Source of the DNA: Planctomycetota bacterium
GTDB taxonomy: Bacteria; Planctomycetota; J058; JAJDCQ01
Direction: 5' to 3'
NCBI GenBank assembly: GCA_029260755.1
Contig: JAJDCQ010000168.1
Location: 124,001 to 188,000, forward strand
DNA length: 64,000 nt
Part shown: positions 34,561 to 43,724 of the stretch, piece by piece
How positions within the stretch are numbered: position 1 is the first letter of the stretch
Layout: every line of letters begins with the position of its first letter
Program-made: the position numbers and the translations under genes
Notes under the pieces: model-generated
The model's input: the letters and a program-made list of their open reading frames with translations, nothing else
Told to the model about the DNA's origin: nothing
Database searches by the model: none

Positions 34561-35330
34561 GCCTCGCCGACGAGGACCTCGCGCGGCTGCGCGCGATCGC
34601 CGACGGTCATCCCGAGCCGTTGGTGTTCGCGACGGTGAGCGGCGCCCATCTCTACGGCTTTCCGTCGGCCGACTCCGACTGGGACCTGCGCGGCGCGCAC
34701 GTCCTGCCGCTGCGCGCGGTCGTCGGGCTCGACGAGCCGACCGAGACGATCGAGCGGATGGAGATGGTCGACGGGATCGAGCTCGACCTCGTCACCCACG
34801 ACATCCGCAAGTTCCTCCGGATGCTCGTGAAGCCGAACGGCTACGTCCTCGAGCAGGTGCTCAGCCCGCTCGTCGTCCGGGCGGCCTCCGAGCACGCCGA
34901 GCTGCGCGACCTCGCCCGTCGCTGCATCACCCGTCACCACGGCCATCACTACGCCGGCTTCGCCCGCAACCAGAAGCGGCTCTTCGACGGCGAGGCGGAG
35001 AAGCGGGTCAAGCCGCTCCTCTATATCTACCGGGTGCTCCTGACGGGCATTCACCTGATGCAGGAGGGCGAGCTCTGCGCGAACCTCCCGCGGCTGAACG
35101 AGAAGTTCGGCCTCTCGTTCATTCCGGAGCTGATCGAGCGGAAGGTGACCGGCGCCGAGAAGGCGGCCCTGCCCGAGCCCGACCTCGCCTTCCACGACGC
35201 CGAGTTCGCGCGGCTGTTCGGGAGGCTCGAGGAGGCGCAGGCGCGTTGCCGGCTGCCGGAGCGGTGTGAGCCGCGGGCCGAGGTCGACGCGCTCCTGCGG
35301 CGGCTGCGGCTCGGGACGCTCGGTCGCTGA
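34551..35330 (+). CDS. YcgL-type predicted nucleotidyltransferase
   Basis: 259 residues from the GTG at 34551. The N-terminal core TVSGAHLYGFPSADSDWDLRG contains the GS/GA helix start and the paired acidic residues (DSDWD) of the nucleotidyltransferase superfamily. A third acidic position is likely in ELDLVTHD. The C-terminal half is helical with basic patches (RKFLRMLVKPNGYVLEQVL, YAGFARNQKRLF). Members of this family (COG3541) are conserved but their nucleotide acceptor is not firmly known. The ten-base overlap with the reductase gene suggests co-expression rather than joint function. Confidence 0.75.
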   Translation: MELSLADEDLARLRAIADGHPEPLVFATVSGAHLYGFPSADSDWDLRGAHVLPLRAVVGLDEPTETIERMEMVDGIELDLVTHDIRKFLRMLVKPNGYVLEQVLSPLVVRAASEHAELRDLARRCITRHHGHHYAGFARNQKRLFDGEAEKRVKPLLYIYRVLLTGIHLMQEGELCANLPRLNEKFGLSFIPELIERKVTGAEKAALPEPDLAFHDAEFARLFGRLEEAQARCRLPERCEPRAEVDALLRRLRLGTLGR

Positions 35331-35373
35331 CCGCGCGCGCCTCGGGCGGGGCGGCGGCGTCGCGACGGTCGGG

Positions 35374-36282
35374 TCAGTCGCCGGAGGCGCCCGCCGCGGT
35401 CCAGGCGGCGACCCGGTCGGCGTTCTCGGTCACCCAGCGGCGGGCCGCGTCGGGGGGCTCGGCGCCCTCCTCCGTCCAGGCCATCACCTGGGCGACGTCC
35501 TCGGTGGTCCAGGAGAAGGCGTCGAGGATCGCGTGCGCGCCCGGCTTCTCCTCGGCGAGGCCCTTTCGGGCGATCGTGTCGATGTGGCCGCCCTCGCCGT
35601 AGACGTTCTTCGGGTCGTCGAGGTAGTGGAGCTTCCAGCGGGCGAACTTCCAGTGCGGCGTCCAGCCGGTCACGACGATCCAGCGCTTCTCGGCGATCGC
35701 CGATTTGAGCGCCGCGGTCATCGTCGCGTCGCTACCCTCGATCAGCTCGAGCTTCTCGCCGAGGCCGTAGGCTTCGATGAGCGTCTCGGTCGACTTCATC
35801 AGCCCGGCGCCCGCGTCGATTCCGATAATCCTCCCGTCGAGCTTCTCGGCGTGCTCGGCGAGCTGCCCGATCGAGGTCACCTCGACGTAGTCGGGGGCGA
35901 CGAGGCCGATCCGGGTGCCCTCGAGGTTGGGGCCGAGGCTCTCGACCTTCTCCTTCACCTCGGCGTAGTAGTCGGCGTGGGTCGTCGGCAGCCACGCGGA
36001 GACCATCACGTCGGCGTCCCCCGTCGCGACCGCCTGCCACATCACCGCGGCGCTGACCGGCGTGAGCTCGACCTGCCAGCCCTCGTCCTCGAGGACGGCG
36101 GCGATCACGTTCGAGGCGGCGACCGCGTCGGCCCACTCGACGTAGGCGATCTCGATCTCGCCCTTGGCGCCGCCGCTCGCACTCGTCCCGCCCTCCGGCG
36201 TCGGGCAGCCGGAGAGGGCGAGGGCCGCGAGGGCGATCGCGACGAGGAGGACGACGGACGACGAGGAACGGGTGGTACGCAT
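35374..36282 (-). CDS. opuAC: Glycine betaine/proline-binding lipoprotein of an ABC transporter
   Basis: 302 residues with a lipoprotein signal (LVAIALAALALSGC). The mature part has the two-lobed OpuAC/ProX fold: IAYVEWADAVAASNVIAAVLEDEGW, then VMVSAWLPTTH, IGIDAGAGLM and WIVVTGWTPHWKF. Trp residues in WADA, SAWLP and TGWTPHW are those that build the aromatic cage for the trimethylammonium group. It should catch betaine outside the inner membrane and hand it to the permease encoded at 39597. GGAGAG precedes the ATG. It lies 31 bases after the second methyltransferase gene and is transcribed with the synthesis genes, apart from its own ATPase and permease. Confidence 0.9.
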   Translation of the reverse strand: MRTTRSSSSVVLLVAIALAALALSGCPTPEGGTSASGGAKGEIEIAYVEWADAVAASNVIAAVLEDEGWQVELTPVSAAVMWQAVATGDADVMVSAWLPTTHADYYAEVKEKVESLGPNLEGTRIGLVAPDYVEVTSIGQLAEHAEKLDGRIIGIDAGAGLMKSTETLIEAYGLGEKLELIEGSDATMTAALKSAIAEKRWIVVTGWTPHWKFARWKLHYLDDPKNVYGEGGHIDTIARKGLAEEKPGAHAILDAFSWTTEDVAQVMAWTEEGAEPPDAARRWVTENADRVAAWTAAGASGD

Positions 36283-36313
36283 GGCGAGGCTCTCCGAGGA
36301 TGGTCAGGACGGT

Positions 36314-37165
36314 TCAGGCGGGCTTGCGGAGGTGGAAGACCCCCCAGGCGAGCCAGCCCTTCTCTCCGCCCTCGATCCAATGGCGGAGCCCCTTCTTCAT
36401 CCGGTGGATGTAGTCCCGGCTCACGCCGGCCGCCTCGATCTCGGCCTGGCGCCGCTCCGTCTCGGCGAGGACGCGACGGTAGTGGTTGACGAGCTGGTCG
36501 GTGTGCTCCTCGAAGCCTAGGTCCTCGAGGCCGAGCCGCTTCGCCTCCGCCCGATAGAAGGCCGGGGAGCCGAGGTTCGGGAGGAAGAGGCGGTCGAGGA
36601 TCGGCTGGAGGACGCCCTCGGGGCAGTCGTCGGCCTGCATCGGATCGCCGAAGACCATCTCCGCGCCCGGCTTCATCACCCGGGCTGCCTCGTCGAGGAT
36701 CCGGCTCCGGTCGCTGCCGTGGAGGAAGGCGTCCTGGCTCCAGACGACCTCGAAGCTGGCGTCGTCGGCCGGCACCGCCTCGAAGCTGCCGTCGACGACC
36801 TCGATCGCGTCGGTCAGCCCGGCCTCCGCGTTCAGCTCGCGGTCACGGCGGTTCTCGACCTCGCTCAGGTTGAGGGCGAGGACGGTGCACCCGTGCTTGC
36901 GGACGAGCGCGCGGGCCGTCCCGCCGTAGCCGGCGCCCATGTCGAGGATGTGCGCGCCCGGGCGGAGGGTGCCGAGCCGCTTCGCCATCACCTCGACGGT
37001 GCGCTGGCTGGCGACGGCGATGTCCTCGTCGGGGGTCTCGTAGATCCCGATGTGAATGTCCTGGCCGCCCCAGATCGTGAAGTAGAACCTGTCGGCGTCG
37101 TTGCTGTTGTAGTACTCGCGCGCTACGCGGACCGCCTCGGGATAGGCGTTCTTCGTCTCGGTCAT
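36314..37165 (-). CDS. Sarcosine/dimethylglycine N-methyltransferase
   Basis: 283 residues. SAM-binding motif I is ILDMGAGYGGTARAL at about 73-87, followed by VLALNLSEVENRRDRELN and VVWSQDAFLHG, all characteristic of the SDMT enzymes first known from Halorhodospira and of similar length. It adds the second and third methyl groups to sarcosine and dimethylglycine to give glycine betaine. A GGGGGA site precedes the ATG, which overlaps the stop of the first methyltransferase gene by four bases. With the neighbours it completes de novo betaine synthesis from glycine. Confidence 0.9.
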   Translation of the reverse strand: MTETKNAYPEAVRVAREYYNSNDADRFYFTIWGGQDIHIGIYETPDEDIAVASQRTVEVMAKRLGTLRPGAHILDMGAGYGGTARALVRKHGCTVLALNLSEVENRRDRELNAEAGLTDAIEVVDGSFEAVPADDASFEVVWSQDAFLHGSDRSRILDEAARVMKPGAEMVFGDPMQADDCPEGVLQPILDRLFLPNLGSPAFYRAEAKRLGLEDLGFEEHTDQLVNHYRRVLAETERRQAEIEAAGVSRDYIHRMKKGLRHWIEGGEKGWLAWGVFHLRKPA

Positions 37166-38088
37166 CGGGTGTCCCCCTTCGCGTCTCCCTGCGTGTCCCC
37201 CGCGTCCTTCGTCCGGGCGCCCGGGCGGCTCGGCGGCCGCTCGCGCACGATCCCGCCCTCGCCCGGGTCGTTCGGGTCGCTCCCGTAGCTCTTCTCGGCG
37301 ACGTGGATGAAGAAATCCGGGTCCTCGTCACTGTAGGTCTGCTGGAAGTCGCCGTACGTCGTCACCTTCTGGAATCCGACCTCGTTCATGAGGCGGCGCA
37401 CGTAGCCGCGCCGGAGCGGGAACATGTTGAGGTGGTACTTCGACCCATCGCTGAACTTATAGCGGAACCGGGCGAGCCCCTCGTCGATGTGCTCGGGCGC
37501 GACGCTCACGTCCTCGCCGCAGTAGTAGTAGAGATGGTCGGAGCTGTAGCCGTGGTCGAGGATCGCGTCGTAGTTGCGCTGGTCGAGGAGCAGGAAGCCG
37601 TCGTGGCGGAGGACGGCGTAGAACTCGGCGAGCGCCTTGCGCCGGTCGCGCTCGCTGAAGAGATGGGTGAACGAGTTGCCGAGACAGATGACGGCGTCGT
37701 AGACGCCGTGGATGTCGCGGTTCAACCAGCGCCAGTCGGCGTTCACCGGGCGGAGGACGTGGCCGCGGTCGCGGGCGTTGTCGAACGCCTTGTAGAGCAT
37801 CTCGGCGCTGCCGTCGACGCTGACGACCTCGAAGCCCGCCTCGATCAGGCGGACCGAGTGGAAGCCCGTCCCCGTCGCGACGTCGAGGACCCGCTTCGCT
37901 CCGCGCTCGCGAAGATGACGGATGAAGAAGTCGCCCTCGCTCGAGGCTCGTCTGTCCCAATCGACCAGTTCATCCCACTTGTCGACGAAGCTCTCGACGT
38001 ACTCTTGGACGTAGTGATCGGTCTCACGGACGGCGACCGGGTTGTCGCCGAACTGCTGCTCGCTCGGCACGCTCGGAGCGGACTTCAA
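37162..38088 (-). CDS. Glycine/sarcosine N-methyltransferase
   Basis: 308 residues if read from the TTG at 38088, which has an AAAGGA site eight bases before it; a GTG at 38139 without such a site is the alternative. Motif I is VLDVATGTGFHSVRLIEAGF, then VVSVDGSAEMLYKAFDNAR and YDAVICLGNSFTHLF, the pattern of the GSMT family. It methylates glycine to sarcosine and then dimethylglycine with SAM. The C-terminal 40 residues (Pro/Gly/Asp-rich, after HVAEKSYGSDPND) extend beyond the usual end near 268 and look disordered. It is the first gene of a methyltransferase-methyltransferase-binding-protein unit. Confidence 0.88.
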   Translation of the reverse strand: MKSAPSVPSEQQFGDNPVAVRETDHYVQEYVESFVDKWDELVDWDRRASSEGDFFIRHLRERGAKRVLDVATGTGFHSVRLIEAGFEVVSVDGSAEMLYKAFDNARDRGHVLRPVNADWRWLNRDIHGVYDAVICLGNSFTHLFSERDRRKALAEFYAVLRHDGFLLLDQRNYDAILDHGYSSDHLYYYCGEDVSVAPEHIDEGLARFRYKFSDGSKYHLNMFPLRRGYVRRLMNEVGFQKVTTYGDFQQTYSDEDPDFFIHVAEKSYGSDPNDPGEGGIVRERPPSRPGARTKDAGDTQGDAKGDTR

Positions 38089-38535
38089 TGGACTGGTCCT
38101 TTCTTCGAGGCGGATCGGGCCGCCGGATCGAGACCCCACCCCGCGACTGCCGGCCGCGACGTACGGCCGGGAGCGAGGAGGGGGCGGAACGAACCGGCTC
38201 CCTGGCCGAAGCGTCGGCGCGGGGGCGGTCGAACCGCACGAGGGGAGGGGCGGGGCGACGGCTCAGGGTGGAAACGCGCGCGACGGGTGGAGATCGACGA
38301 GAGCCCCGGACTTGTTCCTGGCGATCGAGTGAGGCAGTCCGACGGTCCGAGCGCGGCTCATGATCTCGTTTCGCGTGCGGGGTGATCGAGGGTTGCGAGG
38401 CCTCGCATTCCTGCGAAAATGGCCCGGAACCGCTCTCAGGGTAACACAGCGCCCCGAAGTGGCCAACGCCCCTCTGGGGGGGCGCCCTCCGCCGCGCTTC
38501 GCCTCTCCTTTCGCCACCGCCTCCCGGGGACCGAC
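38089..38535. promoter_or_regulatory. Divergent control region of the betaine island
   Basis: The 447-base gap separates the divergent synthesis and uptake units. It contains an inverted repeat CCGGCCG-N7-CGGCCGG (38150-38170) and a perfect 14-bp palindrome (38394-38407). The rest is GC-rich without a credible gene. I could not point to convincing -35/-10 pairs. Confidence 0.55.
38394..38407. promoter_or_regulatory. Perfect palindrome TGCGAGGCCTCGCA, candidate operator
   Basis: The 14 bases are their own reverse complement. They lie 129 bases before the start of the ABC ATPase gene, in the divergent control region. A dimeric regulator of osmotic response is a plausible ligand, but in DNA of about 70% G+C such a palindrome has a non-negligible chance frequency. 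Confidence 0.35.
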
Positions 38536-39600
38536 GTGTCGAGCCTCTCCGTCCGCTGCGTCACCAAGATCTTCGGCGATCGGCCGGCCGAGGCCCTGCC
38601 GCTCGTCGAGAGGGGGCGGACGCGGGCGGAGATCCTCGAGGCGACCGGGCAGACGCTCGGCGTCGCCGAGGTCTCGTTCGCGGTCAGCCCCGGCGAGACG
38701 CTGGTCGTGATGGGGCTCTCGGGGTGCGGGAAGTCGACGCTCCTCCGGTGCGTCAACCGCCTGATCGAGCCGACCCGTGGTCGCGTCACGCTCGGCGATG
38801 TCGCGGTGACCGAGCTCGGCCCCGACGAGCTCCGCGAGCTTCGCCGCCGCCGCTTCGGGATGGTCTTTCAGCGGTTCGCGCTGCTGCCGCAGCGGACGGT
38901 GCGGAGGAACGTCGAGCTCGGCCTCGAGATTCAGGGCGTCGCGCCGGCCGAGCGACGGGCGAGGGCGGCCGCCACGATCGAGCAGGTCGGCCTCTCCGGC
39001 TGGGAGGATGCGCTGCCGCTCCAGCTCTCCGGCGGAATGCAGCAGCGGGTCGGGCTCGCCCGCGCCCTCGCCGTCGACCCCGACGTCCTCCTGATGGACG
39101 AGGCGTTCAGCGCCCTCGACCCGCTCATCCGGGCCGACATGCAGCGCGAGCTCGTCGAGCTGCAGCGGCGCGTGCGCAAGACGGTGCTCTTCATCTCGCA
39201 CGACCTCGACGAGGCGCTCGCGGTCGGCGACCGGATCCTCCTGATGAAGGACGGACGCGTCGTGCAGGAGGGGACGCCGGTCGAGATCGTCACCCGCCCC
39301 GTCGACGACTACGTCCGCCGGTTCGTCGAGGACGTCGACAAGGCGAAGGTGGTGACGGCCGGCGTGGCGATGCGGCGCGCGAGTGATGGCGATGGCGTCG
39401 GCGAGGCGCCGTCCGACGGGGACGCCCCGCGGGTCGCCCCCGACGCCCCGCTCGCCGAGGTGCTCGAGCTGCTCGCCCGAAGGGAGGGCGGCCGGCTGCC
39501 CGATGTCGTCGTCCACGACGGGGAGCGCGCGGTCGGGGTGATCGGTCCGCACGAGCTCGTCAACGGCCTGACCGGACGGGCCGGAGGCGGCCCGGCGTGA
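38536..39600 (+). CDS. opuAA: Glycine betaine ABC transporter ATP-binding subunit
   Basis: 354 residues from the GTG at 38536; an ATG at 38419 would add 39 atypical residues. Walker A is GLSGCGKST, the Q-loop is in MVFQRFALLPQRTV, the signature is QLSGGMQQRV, Walker B is VLLMDEAFSALDP, and the switch His is in FISHDLDEA. The insertion before the Walker A (ALPLVERGRTRAEILEATGQTLGV) is typical of ProV/OpuAA. After the nucleotide domain a partly eroded CBS-like tail (LAEVLELLARREGGRLPDVVV) may sense ionic strength. It powers import through the permease, whose GTG overlaps its stop. Confidence 0.9.
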   Translation: MSSLSVRCVTKIFGDRPAEALPLVERGRTRAEILEATGQTLGVAEVSFAVSPGETLVVMGLSGCGKSTLLRCVNRLIEPTRGRVTLGDVAVTELGPDELRELRRRRFGMVFQRFALLPQRTVRRNVELGLEIQGVAPAERRARAAATIEQVGLSGWEDALPLQLSGGMQQRVGLARALAVDPDVLLMDEAFSALDPLIRADMQRELVELQRRVRKTVLFISHDLDEALAVGDRILLMKDGRVVQEGTPVEIVTRPVDDYVRRFVEDVDKAKVVTAGVAMRRASDGDGVGEAPSDGDAPRVAPDAPLAEVLELLARREGGRLPDVVVHDGERAVGVIGPHELVNGLTGRAGGGPA

Positions 39601-40463
39601 CCGGGCTCGTCGCGGCGGCCGTCCCCAAGCTTCCCCTCGCCCCGTGGCTGGACGCGGGGCTCGACTGGCTCACCGAGACCTTCTCCCCGGTGACCCGAGC
39701 CGTCAGCGGCGCGACCGAGACGATCATCGAGGCGATCGAGGACGGGCTGCTCTGGCTGCCGCCCTGGGTCGTGATCGCCGCGTTCGTCGGCGCCGCGCTC
39801 GCCGTCGCCGGCTGGCGCGTCGCGCTGGCGGCGGCGGCCGGCCTCGGTCTGATCTGGAACCTCCGGCTCTGGGAGCCGACGATGGAGACGCTGACGCTCG
39901 TCGCCGTCGCGACGACCGTCGCCGTGATCGCCGGCGTCCCGATCGGGATCTGGGCGGCCGTGTCGACGTGGGGGCGCCGGCTGACGATGCCGGTGCTCGA
40001 CTTCATGCAGACGATGCCGGCGTTCGTCTACCTCATCCCGGCGATCCCCTTCTTCGGGATCGGGAAGGTCTCGGCGATCGTCGCGACGGTGATCTTCGCG
40101 ATGCCGCCCGCGATCCGGCTGACGGTGCTCGGGATCGATCAGGTGCCGGCCGACCTCGTCGAGGCCGCCGATGCGTTCGGGGCGACGCGGCGGCAGCGCC
40201 TCTTCAAGGTGCAGCTGCCGGTCGCGGTGCCGACGATCATGGCCGGCGTGAACCAGACGATCATGCTCGCGCTCTCGATGGTCGTGATCGCGGGGATGAT
40301 CGGCGCGAAGGGGCTCGGCAACGAGGTCTGGAAGGCGATCCAGCGCCTCAACGCCGGCGACGGCTTCGAGGCCGGGCTCGCCGTCGTGATCCTCGCGATG
40401 ATCCTCGACCGCCTCTCGCAGGCGCTCGGGCGGCGCGGGCCGGCGGCGGCGCGACCAGGCTAG
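39597..40463 (+). CDS. opuAB: Glycine betaine ABC transporter permease
   Basis: 288 residues, GTG start in a GTGA overlap. Six or seven membrane helices; the cytoplasmic coupling loop EAADAFGATRRQRLFKVQLP is the EAA motif. MQTMPAFVYLIPAIPFFGIG is the conserved ProW/OpuAB core. It pairs with the ATPase just upstream and with the binding lipoprotein encoded at 35374-36282. The last four bases overlap the end of the converging membrane-protein gene. Confidence 0.9.
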   Translation: MTGLVAAAVPKLPLAPWLDAGLDWLTETFSPVTRAVSGATETIIEAIEDGLLWLPPWVVIAAFVGAALAVAGWRVALAAAAGLGLIWNLRLWEPTMETLTLVAVATTVAVIAGVPIGIWAAVSTWGRRLTMPVLDFMQTMPAFVYLIPAIPFFGIGKVSAIVATVIFAMPPAIRLTVLGIDQVPADLVEAADAFGATRRQRLFKVQLPVAVPTIMAGVNQTIMLALSMVVIAGMIGAKGLGNEVWKAIQRLNAGDGFEAGLAVVILAMILDRLSQALGRRGPAAARPG

Positions 40464-41239
40464 ACCCGCTCGACGATCCGGACGAGGTAGAGCGGGTGCC
40501 ACTCCGGGTAGCCGGCCGCGAGGAGGGCGCGTAGCCGCGTCCCTTCTCCCGCATCGCGGATCGCGGCGATCCGCTCGCCGTCGGCCACGACGTCGGCGCC
40601 GACCGGGCCGTCGACGCCCTGAGTGGCGATCCGGAGGTTCCGAGCCGCCATCGCGTCGGCCTGGCGCGTCGCGACATCTCGGGAATCGCCGGATTGACGG
40701 CGCGGCCCGACGTCGACCGGTGGGAGCTGCGAGTGCATCCGCAACATGATGAGCCCGTCGCCGCCGACGAAGCCAGCGGTGACGGTGACCTGCTGCTCGA
40801 ACCGGCCCGGTTCGGCCTTCCCTTCGGCGTCGACGCGGACGACATCGGCGATGTCCTCGAAGCCGAACTGCCCGTCCGCGATTCTCCCGACGGTGCCCGT
40901 CGCCAGGCCGACCCAGAGCCAGCCCTCGGTCGGTGTCGAGAACATCGGCTGGCGATACATGAGCCCGCCGTAGACCAAGAAGACGAAGCCTCCGAACCCG
41001 AAGAGCATCGCGACGACCACGCTCCACCCGGTGATCGTCCCTCGAACGGAGGGATCCTCCATGGATCTGACCGTCAGCGAGGCGACGACCGCGACGCCGA
41101 TCGCGAACGCGACCAGGCCGAGGAGCGCCATGAACGCGAGCTTCCGGCGATACGCGTCGCGGCGCTCCTCGATCTCGTCACGGACCGGTGTGAACGCCTC
41201 GTGGAACAGCGCCTTCGCTTCGTCGCGCGTCATGCTCAT
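40460..41239 (-). CDS. Small membrane protein, unknown
   Basis: 259 residues from the ATG at 41239 (a second ATG is at 41233). A charged helical start (DEAKALFHEAFTPVRDEIEERRDAYRR) leads into two membrane helices at about 35-57 (AFMALLGLVAFAIGVAVVASL) and 72-95 (SVVVAMLFGFGGFVFLVYGG). The remaining 160 residues are soluble with a short beta pattern (WLWVGLATGTVGRIADGQFGF; VTVTAGFVGGDGLIMLRM). I recognise no family. It ends tail to tail with the permease gene and is divergent from the RND exporter gene. Confidence 0.65.
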   Translation of the reverse strand: MSMTRDEAKALFHEAFTPVRDEIEERRDAYRRKLAFMALLGLVAFAIGVAVVASLTVRSMEDPSVRGTITGWSVVVAMLFGFGGFVFLVYGGLMYRQPMFSTPTEGWLWVGLATGTVGRIADGQFGFEDIADVVRVDAEGKAEPGRFEQQVTVTAGFVGGDGLIMLRMHSQLPPVDVGPRRQSGDSRDVATRQADAMAARNLRIATQGVDGPVGADVVADGERIAAIRDAGEGTRLRALLAAGYPEWHPLYLVRIVERV

Positions 41240-41324
41240 GGGGACGCATTCTCCGTCCGGGCGGTTCGCCCGTCCACCGCTCCTCGTTGAGCCTTCGCGC
41301 CGCGTCGTGTTATCACGGGGGTTC

Positions 41325-43694
41325 GTGACCTCGACCGAGACGACTCCCGCCCCGCCGCCGATCGCCGAGCGCATCGCCGCAGGGCTCATCCATCATCGCC
41401 TGAAGGCGCTCGTTGCCCTGCTCGTGACCGCCGGCGCGCTCGCGCCGTTCTCGGGGGCGGCGATGGAGCCGAACAACGCTCTGTCGGTCTGGTTCCTGGC
41501 CTCGGACCCCGCCTACCAGGCCTACGAGGCGTTCCAGGACCAGTTCGGCAGCGACGAGATCGTCGCGGTCGCGGTGCACGATCCCGGCGGGATCTTCACC
41601 GCGGAGAACCTTGCCCTCATCGATGAGGCGTCCGAGCGCATCAAGGCGAGCGATCGGATCCGCGGCGTGACGAGCCTCTCTACCGTCCTCCAGATCGGCT
41701 GGGGCGACGAGGACGGCGACGGCGAGAGCGACCTCATCATCCGCAAGATGTTCAAGCATCCGCCGGCGCCCGGCGCCGAGGTCGACGAGATCCGCGAGCG
41801 GGTGATGTCGGACCCGCTCTATCGAGAGCACATCATCACCGAGGACGCCCGGACGACCCTGCTGATCGTCCAGCCGGCGAACCTGAAGGACCTCGACGCG
41901 GAGCGCCCGCTGGTCCTCGCGGACGTCCGCGAGGTGGTCGACGAGGTCTTCGGCGCGGCCGGCCGCGAGACGGCGATCGGCGGCATGGGGGTGATGTTCG
42001 ACCAGCTCAACCAGATCTCGAACCGCGACGCCGAGCGGTTCCTGACGATCTCGGGCGCGATCATCGTCCTCATCCTCGCGTTCACTCTCCGCCGGGTCGT
42101 CGCGGTGCTCGCCGCGCTCGCGACGATCGGGATCGCCCTCACGATCCTCGTCGGGATCTACGGGGCGACCGGCCGGCAGATGAACATGGTGACGATGATC
42201 CTGCCGACGCTGCTCATGACCTACGGGATCGCCGACGCCATCCACGTCGTCACCCACTGGTACCAGGAGCGAGGACCGCTCGAGGCAGCCGGGCTCGACC
42301 GGCGCGCGGCGCTCGCCCGGAGCATCGGCTACTCGCTGACGCCGTGCTTCTTCACGTCGGTCACGACGGCGGCCGGCTTCGCGAGCCTGTCGGGCAGCAG
42401 CATGGCCGTGATCCGCGACCTCGGGATCTTCGCGGCGCTCGGCGTGCTGATCGCGTTCGTCGTGACGATCGTCGTTTGCTCGACCCTCTTCGATCTGTTC
42501 GACGTCCGGGCTCCGGGGACCGCGGCGACGGCCGCGTCGGACGGCCCAGCGCGCGGCGCGCTCGCGGCGATCGGCCGCGCCGTCGCGCGGAGGCCGGGCC
42601 GGGTCGTCGCGGCCGGCGGGCTGGTCGCCATCGTCGCCGGCGTCGGGCTCTCGCGGCTCGAGGTCGACACCTACGGGATCCAGTTCCTCTTCCCCGCCGA
42701 CCCGGTCCACCGCGACCACACCCGGATCGAGGAGACGTTCGGCTACTACACGCCGATGGAGTTCCTGATCGAGACGAACCGCCAGGACGGGGCGAAGCGC
42801 CCGGACGTCCTCGCGGCGATCGACCGCCTCGAGCGGTCGCTCGAGGACGAGGTCGAGCACGTCAGCAAGACGGTCGCGGTGACGAGCGTGGTGAAGCGGA
42901 TCAACCAGAGCTTCCACGACGGCGAGGAGGCGGCTTATGCGATCCCGACCGACGGGGACGCGATCGCGCAGGAGCTGATCTTCTACGACCCGGATCGGCA
43001 GGACGATCCGCAGCGCCTCGTCGACTTTCCTCACTACCGGACGGCGCGGCTCACCGTGAAGGTGAAGAACCTCTCGGCGAAGGGATGGGCGAAGATCCTC
43101 TCGCACGCCCAGGAGAAGATCGACGCGGCCGGGTTCCCCGAGTGGGCGACCGTCCGCGCGAGCGGGTACCTCCCGCTCTACGTCCTGCAGGCCGACTACG
43201 TCGTCGAGAGCCAGGTCGAGAGCTTCGGCCTCGCGTTCGTGATCGTGTTCGTCCTCGTCGGGCTGATCTGCCGCTCGGCGAAGCTCGCGGCGCTGGCCGT
43301 GATCCCGAACTGCCTGCCGGTCGCCCTCGTCCTCGGCCTCATGGGCCTGACCGGGATCCGGCTCGACGTGGCGACGGTCGTCATCGCCGCCGTCGCCCTC
43401 GGGATCGCGGTCGACGACACCGTCCACTTCCTCTTCCGGTTCCGGCGCGAGCTCCTCGAGAACGGCGGCGACCACGAGCGAGCCGCCGAGGTCGCCGTGC
43501 GGACCGCCGGCGCGGCGATGCTCGGGACGACCGTCACCCTGACCGCCGGCTTCGCCGTGATGGCGCTCGCCGGGATCAAGTCGATCGTCTTCTTCGGCGC
43601 CCTGACCGCGTTCACGATGGTCGCGGCGCTGGCCGGCGACCTGCTCCTGCTGCCCGCGTTCCTCGTCCTCTTCCGGCCGAGGCTCGCGGCCTGA
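41325..43694 (+). CDS. RND/MMPL superfamily exporter
   Basis: 789 residues from a GTG that lies almost directly after a TATCAC box, so a very short leader is possible. Topology is the classic two-fold repeat: helix 1 (LKALVALLVTAGALAPF), a periplasmic loop of about 210 residues, five or six helices (ISGAIIVLILAF, VLAALATIGIALTILVGIYGA, MVTMILPTLLMTYGIADAIHVV), then the same order again ending with VVIAAVALGIAVDDTVHFLFRF. The GIADAIH and GIAVDDTVH stretches carry the acidic residues of the proton relay. Such proteins export lipids or hydrophobic compounds. No partner gene nearby shows the cargo. Confidence 0.88.
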   Translation: MTSTETTPAPPPIAERIAAGLIHHRLKALVALLVTAGALAPFSGAAMEPNNALSVWFLASDPAYQAYEAFQDQFGSDEIVAVAVHDPGGIFTAENLALIDEASERIKASDRIRGVTSLSTVLQIGWGDEDGDGESDLIIRKMFKHPPAPGAEVDEIRERVMSDPLYREHIITEDARTTLLIVQPANLKDLDAERPLVLADVREVVDEVFGAAGRETAIGGMGVMFDQLNQISNRDAERFLTISGAIIVLILAFTLRRVVAVLAALATIGIALTILVGIYGATGRQMNMVTMILPTLLMTYGIADAIHVVTHWYQERGPLEAAGLDRRAALARSIGYSLTPCFFTSVTTAAGFASLSGSSMAVIRDLGIFAALGVLIAFVVTIVVCSTLFDLFDVRAPGTAATAASDGPARGALAAIGRAVARRPGRVVAAGGLVAIVAGVGLSRLEVDTYGIQFLFPADPVHRDHTRIEETFGYYTPMEFLIETNRQDGAKRPDVLAAIDRLERSLEDEVEHVSKTVAVTSVVKRINQSFHDGEEAAYAIPTDGDAIAQELIFYDPDRQDDPQRLVDFPHYRTARLTVKVKNLSAKGWAKILSHAQEKIDAAGFPEWATVRASGYLPLYVLQADYVVESQVESFGLAFVIVFVLVGLICRSAKLAALAVIPNCLPVALVLGLMGLTGIRLDVATVVIAAVALGIAVDDTVHFLFRFRRELLENGGDHERAAEVAVRTAGAAMLGTTVTLTAGFAVMALAGIKSIVFFGALTAFTMVAALAGDLLLLPAFLVLFRPRLAA

Positions 43695-43724
43695 CCCGGA
43701 CCACGGCGTCGGCACGGGCCTCGG

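Noticed and set aside
38419..38535. ATG start 39 codons earlier for the betaine ATPase
   Set aside because: The added residues are Arg/Pro/Gly-rich and unlike ProV/OpuAA starts; the GTG at 38536 fits the family length better, though not decisively.
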